DNA of 11,661 nucleotides from Micavibrio sp. UBA2020 (GTDB taxonomy: Bacteria > Pseudomonadota > Alphaproteobacteria > Micavibrionales > UBA2020). The stretch covers positions 20,687 through 32,347 of the forward strand of contig DDBY01000170.1 of assembly GCA_002334985.1 (NCBI GenBank). Direction: 5' to 3'. Shown here piece by piece: positions 7,726-11,661 of this stretch. The notes below the pieces were generated by a model. That model was not told where the DNA came from. It saw nothing but the letters and a program-made list of their open reading frames with translations, and did no database searches. Numbering within the stretch: position 1 is the stretch's first letter; every line of letters starts with the position of its first letter. A program made the translations under genes and the position numbers.

Positions 7726-7739
7726 GCCGTTTTTACGGC
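7726..7739. repeat. 14-bp inverted repeat just upstream of the -35 box
   Basis: GCCGT-TTTT-ACGGC is perfectly symmetrical and lies immediately upstream of the TTGACA of the four-repeat gene. Its place suggests an operator or activator site, but function is inferred and a chance hairpin is possible. Confidence 0.4.
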
Positions 7740-7787
7740 GGCGAGGCTTTTATTAAGCCCATGTATAAAAGGCATTTTTTACGCATG

Positions 7788-7818
7788 CTTGCCTTTTGGC
7801 TCTGCCGCCGTATATGAT
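7788..7818 (+). promoter_or_regulatory. Candidate promoter of the Hsp20 gene (sigma-32-like or sigma-70)
   Basis: CTTG (7788-7791) is followed after 16 bases by CCGTATAT (7808-7815), similar to alphaproteobacterial RpoH promoters (CTTG, then a C-rich TAT -10). The same stretch also reads as sigma-70: TTGCCT (7789-7794), 18-base spacer, TATGAT (7813-7818). Either would leave a leader of about 70 bases before the ATG at 7898. The choice cannot be made by eye. Confidence 0.5.
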
Positions 7819-7833
7819 GGTATATGGATATAC
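7810..7833. promoter_or_regulatory. GTATAT half-sites: possible operator over the Hsp20 promoter start
   Basis: GTATAT occurs at 7810-7815 and again at 7820-7825, and the second copy forms the perfect inverted repeat GTATAT-GG-ATATAC (7820-7833). The cluster overlaps the predicted -10 and transcription start of the Hsp20 gene. It looks like a repressor or activator site; no regulator is known. Confidence 0.35.
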
Positions 7834-7897
7834 GCCGAAAGCTGCCGATTGACGGGGCCGGCGATGCCCGCTCGCTTAAACGCAAGGAGCCTATGGC

Positions 7898-8386
7898 ATG
7901 AGCAGACGCCTTTCCCTTTTTGACAGTCCTTTTTTGCTGGGCTTCGACCAGTTCGAACGCGCGCTTGACCGCGCTGCACGGGCTTCCAGCGAAGGCTATC
8001 CCCCGTATAACATCGAACAGCTGGGCGAAACCCAAATCCGCATCACGATTGCCGTGGCGGGGTTTTCGATGGAAGATTTGTCGGTGCAGCTGGAGCAGAA
8101 CCAGCTGGTCATCCGCGGCAAACGCCAGAACGACGAAGACGAAAACCGTGTGTTCCTGCACCGCGGTATCGCAACGCGGCAGTTCCAGCGGGCGTTTATT
8201 CTGAGCGAAGATATCGAAGTCGTCGGCGCGCAGATGGACAACGGCCTGCTACACGTCGATTTGCGCCGCATCATGCCGGAAACGACGGTGCAAACAATCC
8301 GCATCACGTCGCCCAAAGATGCGCGCAAAGGCAAAACAATTGATGTGACAGGCGAAGCGCTCGGCGCTGGAAAAGCCGAAGAGTAA
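7898..8386 (+). CDS. Small heat-shock protein, Hsp20/alpha-crystallin family
   Basis: An ATP-independent holdase that binds unfolding proteins in the cytoplasm and keeps them refoldable. It has 162 residues. The alpha-crystallin domain spans about 35-128, with IRITIAVAGFSMEDLSVQLE at its start, LVIRGKR, the FQRAFIL strand and the GLLHVDL strand. The C-terminal I-x-I anchor is IRI at 134-136. AAGGAG lies eight bases before the ATG at 7898. Another ATG at 7893 is read ATG-GCA-TGA and stops at once, so it cannot be the start. The candidate RpoH-like promoter upstream fits heat induction. It is followed by DUF1150, a pairing I recall as common in alphaproteobacteria. Confidence 0.95.
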   Translation: MSRRLSLFDSPFLLGFDQFERALDRAARASSEGYPPYNIEQLGETQIRITIAVAGFSMEDLSVQLEQNQLVIRGKRQNDEDENRVFLHRGIATRQFQRAFILSEDIEVVGAQMDNGLLHVDLRRIMPETTVQTIRITSPKDARKGKTIDVTGEALGAGKAEE

Positions 8387-8410
8387 AACGATATAAATAA
8401 AAGATAAAAA

Positions 8411-8430
8411 AGCCCGCGGCAACGCGCGGC
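8411..8430 (+). promoter_or_regulatory. Small GC-rich hairpin before the DUF1150 gene
   Basis: CCGCG (8414-8418) and CGCGG (8425-8429) can pair; an alternative is CGCG-GCAA-CGCG with a GNRA-type loop. It lies between the Hsp20 stop and the Shine-Dalgarno of DUF1150. No U-run follows, so it is more likely an mRNA processing or stability element than a terminator. Confidence 0.3.
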
Positions 8431-8448
8431 GGCAAGAGGAGCCACCCC

Positions 8449-8682
8449 ATGACCAAAGTCCCGATGCAGGATGTTAAAAACCCCCTGATTGCCATGACGC
8501 AAAACGACCTGCGTGAACTCGGCATGGAAGAAGTCGGCTATGTGCGCAAGTACAGCGTGAAGGGCAAGCCCGCATGGGTTTTGCACGCGGCTGACGGTAC
8601 GGCACTGGCGGTGCAGGAAACCATGCCCGCGCTGCAAACAAGCCTGCAGCATCACGACCTTGACATCGTGTCTGTGCATTAA
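8449..8682 (+). CDS. DUF1150 family protein
   Basis: This 77-residue protein matches the alphaproteobacterial DUF1150 pattern: DLRELGMEEVGYVRKY near the start, HAADGTALAV in the middle and a final HDLDIVSVH. The biochemical function is unknown to me. GAGGAG lies seven bases before the ATG. It follows Hsp20 by about 62 bases on the same strand, so co-transcription and a link to the heat-shock response are likely but inferred. There is no signal peptide, membrane helix or cysteine. Confidence 0.92.
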   Translation: MTKVPMQDVKNPLIAMTQNDLRELGMEEVGYVRKYSVKGKPAWVLHAADGTALAVQETMPALQTSLQHHDLDIVSVH

Positions 8683-8719
8683 CTTTCTCGGTAAATTTTA
8701 GCGGCGGTTTTGCCGGGCG

Positions 8720-9172
8720 CTACGCGGCTTGTTCGTTGACCCATTCGGTCAGGATGCCCGACAGCGATTCCGCTTCGCGCGTGGCGCGGATGGCGGCGCA
8801 GGTTTTTGTATCCTTCAAAAAGCGCGAAATTTGCGCCAGCATTTTCAGGTGCTGCGTCGTTTTGCTTTCGGCGGGCGCCAGCAACATGAAAATAATATCG
8901 ACAGGCAGGCTGTCGATAGCATCGTAATCGACGGGCGTTTCAAGGCGCACCAGAACGCCGTACATGCGCTCCGCCCCTGCGATTTTGATATGCGGAATGG
9001 CGACGCCCTGGCCGATGCCGGTGGTGCCGATGCGTTCGCGGTCAAGCAAAGCCGTCAGCAAATCGTCGGCGTGCCCGCCGATACTGCCTGCTATTTCCTC
9101 CGCAATCGCGCGGAAGGCTTTTTTCTTGCTGCTGGCCTCAAGGGCCGGAATGATGATGTCGGCGCTAATCAT
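8720..9172 (-). CDS. ptsN: PTS IIA-like nitrogen regulatory protein PtsN (EIIA-Ntr)
   Basis: The terminal phospho-acceptor of the nitrogen phosphotransferase system: it takes phosphate from NPr and regulates rather than transports, with potassium and stress targets in other bacteria. It has 150 residues from ATG 9172 (MISADIII). The active-site histidine is H61 in GIGQGVAIPHIK, and LLAP in the core is typical. A GTG at 9202 could add ten residues, but relatives begin at this ATG; no strong Shine-Dalgarno is visible for either. It is third in the rpoN-hpf-ptsN series, 145 bases after hpf. The PTS partners (ptsP, ptsO) are not in the window. Confidence 0.95.
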   Translation of the reverse strand: MISADIIIPALEASSKKKAFRAIAEEIAGSIGGHADDLLTALLDRERIGTTGIGQGVAIPHIKIAGAERMYGVLVRLETPVDYDAIDSLPVDIIFMLLAPAESKTTQHLKMLAQISRFLKDTKTCAAIRATREAESLSGILTEWVNEQAA

Positions 9173-9194
9173 AACATTGTCGCGGATGGCAGGG

Positions 9195-9231
9195 CGACGC
9201 ACCCGTGCCGTTCATGGCGCGGGGTGCGTCG
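9195..9231 (-). promoter_or_regulatory. Stable hairpin in the ptsN leader
   Basis: CGACGCACCC (9195-9204) and GGGTGCGTCG (9222-9231) are perfect 10-bp complements; the loop can add a further GCC/GGC stem with one bulge. There is no U-run, so it is not a standard terminator. Lying 23 bases before the ptsN start in the hpf-ptsN gap, it could modulate ptsN translation or protect or process the mRNA. Confidence 0.6.
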
Positions 9232-9271
9232 ATATTCCCTGCAAGCGTCGGTGTGCGTCCTCTTTACCTTT

Positions 9272-9285
9272 GGAAAAGCTTTTCC
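9272..9285. repeat. Perfect 14-bp palindrome between hpf and ptsN
   Basis: GGAAAAGCTTTTCC is its own reverse complement. A second GCTTTTC at 9296-9302 can pair with the first arm (GAAAAGC, 9273-9279), so two alternative pairings exist. It may be an operator, a processing site, or a weak signal downstream of the hpf stop. Confidence 0.4.
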
Positions 9286-9317
9286 GGTTTATGGTGCTTT
9301 TCACGTCGTTGTTGTCG

Positions 9318-9887
9318 TTATTTCTTCAGTCCGTCGGGGTCTACCCAGCCCACATGTCCATCCTTGCGGCGGTAAACCATGTTGTACCCGCCATGCGCAG
9401 GGTTTTTGAACAAAAGCGCCGGCAGGTCGCCCAGCTCAAGGCGCATAACAGCATCGCTGACCGCCAGCGTCGGTACCTGCATTTGCAGCTCGGCGATGAT
9501 AGCAGGCTCTTGTCCGCCCTCTGCTTCGTCTTCGTTCGACTGGAACGTGGTATAGGCTGCGCTCAGAATTTCCGCCGTGTCTTCGTGGCGGTGATGGTCG
9601 CGGATTTTATCCTTGTAGCGGCCAAGGCGCGTAGCCACGCGCTTCGACGCTTCGTCGAAGGCCGGATACGGATCATCCGCTTCGTATTGCGCTTCCAGTG
9701 TCATGCCGCGGCCGACGTGGATGGAGATGTCGGCTTTGTAGCGGTGGTTTTTTTCCTTGGTGAAAGTGACCGTCGCTTCTACGGCATTGTTGAAGTATTT
9801 GCCGGTGGTATGGGCGAGGTTGGCGCGAACATGTTCACGCAGCGCGTCCCCCACATCGAGGTGCTTGCCTTTGACTGTCAGTTGCAT
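9318..9887 (-). CDS. hpf: Ribosome hibernation promoting factor, long form
   Basis: It binds ribosomes in stationary phase; the long form drives 100S dimers through its C-terminal domain. It has 189 residues. The N-terminal S30AE domain (about 1-110) includes MQLTVKGKHLDVGDALREHV and the basic helix ASKRVATRLGRYKDKIRDHH. A linker (about 111-135) leads to the C-terminal dimerisation domain, ending in NMVYRRKDGHVGWVDPDG. AAGG precedes the ATG at 9887 by nine bases. It lies between rpoN and ptsN, the usual place in proteobacteria. A separate promoter upstream suggests partly independent control from rpoN. Confidence 0.96.
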   Translation of the reverse strand: MQLTVKGKHLDVGDALREHVRANLAHTTGKYFNNAVEATVTFTKEKNHRYKADISIHVGRGMTLEAQYEADDPYPAFDEASKRVATRLGRYKDKIRDHHRHEDTAEILSAAYTTFQSNEDEAEGGQEPAIIAELQMQVPTLAVSDAVMRLELGDLPALLFKNPAHGGYNMVYRRKDGHVGWVDPDGLKK

Positions 9888-9963
9888 TCTTGAGAACCTT
9901 GCTGTTGCAATTTACGAATCCGGCCCGAACGTAGCGCGGATGTGGATTTTAAGCCATAATTTT

Positions 9964-9990
9964 ATTATAGGCACGGATTGGTAAAGTCAA
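9964..9990 (-). promoter_or_regulatory. Candidate promoter of hpf
   Basis: On the minus strand TTGACT (9990-9985, 5/6) and a perfect TATAAT (9969-9964) lie in the rpoN-hpf gap, about 77 bases before the hpf ATG. The spacer is 15 bases, shorter than the ideal 17, which lowers confidence. Confidence 0.5.
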
Positions 9991-10024
9991 GGTTAAGGGA
10001 TATTAAAATCACAATTAACCAATT

Positions 10025-10048
10025 AAAAACAGACACTTAACTGTTTTT
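10025..10048 (-). terminator. Weak terminator-like hairpin at the end of rpoN
   Basis: AAAAACAG (10025-10032) and CTGTTTTT (10041-10048) form an 8-bp stem whose loop contains the rpoN stop codon (10037-10039). On the minus strand it ends in a T-run. The low GC makes it weak, so read-through into hpf is likely. Confidence 0.45.
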
Positions 10049-11581
10049 CAGGCGGCGCCTTTGCACCGATGACGGGATTTTCATCGCTTCGCGGTATTTG
10101 GCGACGGTGCGGCGGGCAATGTCGATGCCTTCGGCCTTCAGCGACGCCATCAAATCATCATCCGACAGAATCGCGGCGGGCTTTTCCGCATCGACCAGTG
10201 TTTTGATACGCGCCTTGATGGCCTCCGATGACCACGTCGCGCTGCCGTCGGTGGAGGCGACGCCGCTTGTGAAAAAATATTTCAGTTCGAACACGCCGCG
10301 CGGGGTGCCGATGTATTTTCCGGTGGTCACGCGGCTCACGGTGCTTTCATGCATGCCGATGGCGCTTGCAACGTCTTTCAGCACCAGCGGTTTCAGGTAT
10401 TCGACGCCGTAGAGAAAAAACGCTTCCTGCTGCACGATGATGTCGGTCGCGACTTTCAAAATTGTCTCTGCCCGCTGTTCAAGCGCGCGTACCAGCCAGT
10501 TGGCCGAATTGATTTGCGCGCTCAGGTATTCCTTGTCTTTTTGTCCCGTCGCGTTTTTGGTGATTTCCGCGTAGTAGGTGCGATTGACCAGAACGCGCGG
10601 CAGTGTGTCGCTGTTCAGCTCCACCGCCCAGCCGCCACCGCGTGATTTGGGCAGCGGCTTCATCAACACATCCGGCACCACCGTCTGGCTGATGAAACGG
10701 TCAAAGGCGAGGCCGGGTTTGGGGTTGAGGGTTTTAATCTCCGCAATCATATCGCGCAGGTCTTCTTCGTCCACTTCGCAAATATTGCGGAGTTTCTTAA
10801 GGTCGTGCGCGCCCAGAAGGTCGAGGTTTTGCAGCAGTTTCTGCATGGCAGGGTCGAGCCTGTCACGCTCGCGCAGTTGCAGGGCAAGGCATTCGCTCAG
10901 GCTGCGCGCGAAAAGCCCCGCGGGGTCCAGGCGCTGCAGCGTATCCAAAACGCGCTCCACGCGCGCAAGTTCGGTGCCCAGACGCTCCGCCAGGGCGGGC
11001 AGGTCGGCGCGGATATATCCGGCTTCGTCCAGATAGTCGCCCAGTACGCGGGCAATCGCGCGGTCGCCCGCGTTTTCGAATTCCAGTTGTATTTGCTCTT
11101 CCAGATGGTCGCGGAGCGTCTGCTCCTTCGCCATCGTGTTTTCGAAACTGAAATCGGGGTCGTCGAATTTCAAGCTGCCGCCGCTGCCGACACTTGCAAA
11201 ACTATCGGTGGCGAAGGCGTCGTATCCGCCTTCTTGCGGCGCCATGTCGCCGCCGGTGAAAACATTGTCGAAATCGGTATCCAGCGGGCGGTCGTCCGCT
11301 GCGGCACGGTCGGCGGCGAAAGCGTCCTGCCCATCGGCGTTATGCGATGTCAGGATGTCGCCGTCGCCGGGGCGGGCGGTTTCTTCGGCCTCCACACTTT
11401 CCGATGCGGGGCTTTGCGTGCCGTCGTCTTTTTCAAGCAGGGGGTTTTTTTCGATTTCCGCTTCAAGGAATTCCGCCAGCTCGATATTCGACATCTGCAG
11501 CAGCTTGATGGCCTGCTGCAGCTGCGGCGTCATGGTCAGGGTTTGACCCTGACGTAAATCCAAGCGCTGGTTGATAGACAT
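10037..11581 (-). CDS. rpoN: RNA polymerase sigma-54 factor
   Basis: It directs RNA polymerase to -24/-12 promoters and needs AAA+ activators; it commonly controls nitrogen use, flagella and other adaptive genes. It has 514 residues, a normal length. Region I begins with a Gln-rich activator-response segment (TPQLQQAIKLLQMSN, then EAEIEKNPLL). An acidic, low-conservation region II follows to about residue 125, then the core-binding domain. The helix-turn-helix is near 402-421 (KDVASAIGMHESTVSRVTTG) and the RpoN box is ARRTVAKYRE at 489-498, which reads the -24 element. GGGAG lies six bases before the ATG. It leads the rpoN-hpf-ptsN series. Confidence 0.97.
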   Translation of the reverse strand: MSINQRLDLRQGQTLTMTPQLQQAIKLLQMSNIELAEFLEAEIEKNPLLEKDDGTQSPASESVEAEETARPGDGDILTSHNADGQDAFAADRAAADDRPLDTDFDNVFTGGDMAPQEGGYDAFATDSFASVGSGGSLKFDDPDFSFENTMAKEQTLRDHLEEQIQLEFENAGDRAIARVLGDYLDEAGYIRADLPALAERLGTELARVERVLDTLQRLDPAGLFARSLSECLALQLRERDRLDPAMQKLLQNLDLLGAHDLKKLRNICEVDEEDLRDMIAEIKTLNPKPGLAFDRFISQTVVPDVLMKPLPKSRGGGWAVELNSDTLPRVLVNRTYYAEITKNATGQKDKEYLSAQINSANWLVRALEQRAETILKVATDIIVQQEAFFLYGVEYLKPLVLKDVASAIGMHESTVSRVTTGKYIGTPRGVFELKYFFTSGVASTDGSATWSSEAIKARIKTLVDAEKPAAILSDDDLMASLKAEGIDIARRTVAKYREAMKIPSSVQRRRLKNS

Positions 11582-11599
11582 TCCCTACTCCCTGCTTTT

Positions 11600-11628
11600 A
11601 ATATAACAGGTGCGCGCGGCGGTGTCAC
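11600..11628 (-). promoter_or_regulatory. Candidate sigma-70 promoter of rpoN
   Basis: On the minus strand GTGACA (11628-11623, 5/6) and TATATT (11605-11600, 5/6) are exactly 17 bases apart. Transcription would start about 12 bases before the ATG at 11581, giving a very short leader with the Shine-Dalgarno at its 5' end. Confidence 0.55.
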
Positions 11629-11661
11629 GCGCGGGGCGGGGCTCGGGTGTTCGGTTAAATC

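Noticed and set aside
8683..8719. Terminator between the convergent DUF1150 and ptsN genes
   Set aside because: GGC-GGTTTT-GCC can form only a very short stem and no clear U-run follows in either direction.
9966..9985. GGCACG-N4-like resemblance to a sigma-54 promoter on the plus strand
   Set aside because: The GC of the -12 element is missing at the required spacing and no plus-strand gene follows.
10098..11557. Plus-strand open frames across rpoN
   Set aside because: They mirror the sigma-54 reading frame and show no family pattern or ribosome site.
11640..11661. Possible end of an lptB gene upstream of rpoN (minus strand ATT-TAA at the edge)
   Set aside because: lptB commonly precedes rpoN, but only one or two codons are visible, too few to support a call.

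Overview
The window is a stretch of chromosome from an alphaproteobacterium. The evidence is a dihydroorotase of the type typical of alphaproteobacteria, an Hsp20 gene followed by a DUF1150 gene, an IscU-like scaffold whose C-terminal motif ends in Arg-His rather than Cys, an NDUFS6-like CHCC zinc-finger protein, and the order rpoN-hpf-ptsN. The DNA is GC-rich with AT-rich intergenic stretches. The order within the class cannot be fixed by eye. No tRNA, rRNA, CRISPR array, IS element or phage gene was seen, so this reads as core genome rather than an island.

Layout, left to right. (1) Minus strand, positions 1-2036: a membrane GGDEF/EAL protein cut by the window edge, with a degenerate GGDEF motif (SADEF) and an intact EAL domain. 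A doubtful short ORF lies just upstream. (2) Minus strand, 2238-3632: a dihydroorotase of pyrimidine synthesis. (3) Plus strand, 3696-6671: a compact five-gene cluster with a diverged Smr-like small protein, cysS, a CHCC zinc-finger protein, an Fe-S scaffold protein and an unrecognised 192-residue protein, closed by a strong terminator with a 15-bp stem. (4) Minus strand, 6737-7663: an unrecognised 308-residue protein made of four degenerate repeats, driven by a near-consensus sigma-70 promoter. (5) Plus strand, 7898-8682: Hsp20 and DUF1150, with a possible heat-shock promoter and a GTATAT/ATATAC symmetrical site upstream. (6) Minus strand, 11581-8720: rpoN, hpf and ptsN, the classical sigma-54 / ribosome-hibernation / nitrogen-PTS cluster, with candidate promoters before rpoN and before hpf and a stable hairpin before ptsN.

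How the genes may work together. The plus-strand cluster joins cysteine charging (cysS) with two proteins linked to Fe-S or respiratory biogenesis (CHCC zinc finger and scaffold). The right end is a stress and nutrient regulatory block: small heat-shock protein, sigma-54, hibernation factor and PTS-Ntr IIA. I found no clearly new multi-gene system. The items most worth checking are the four-repeat protein, the SADEF/EAL receptor, the Smr-like protein lacking the usual HGxG motif, and the intergenic hairpins and symmetrical sites.
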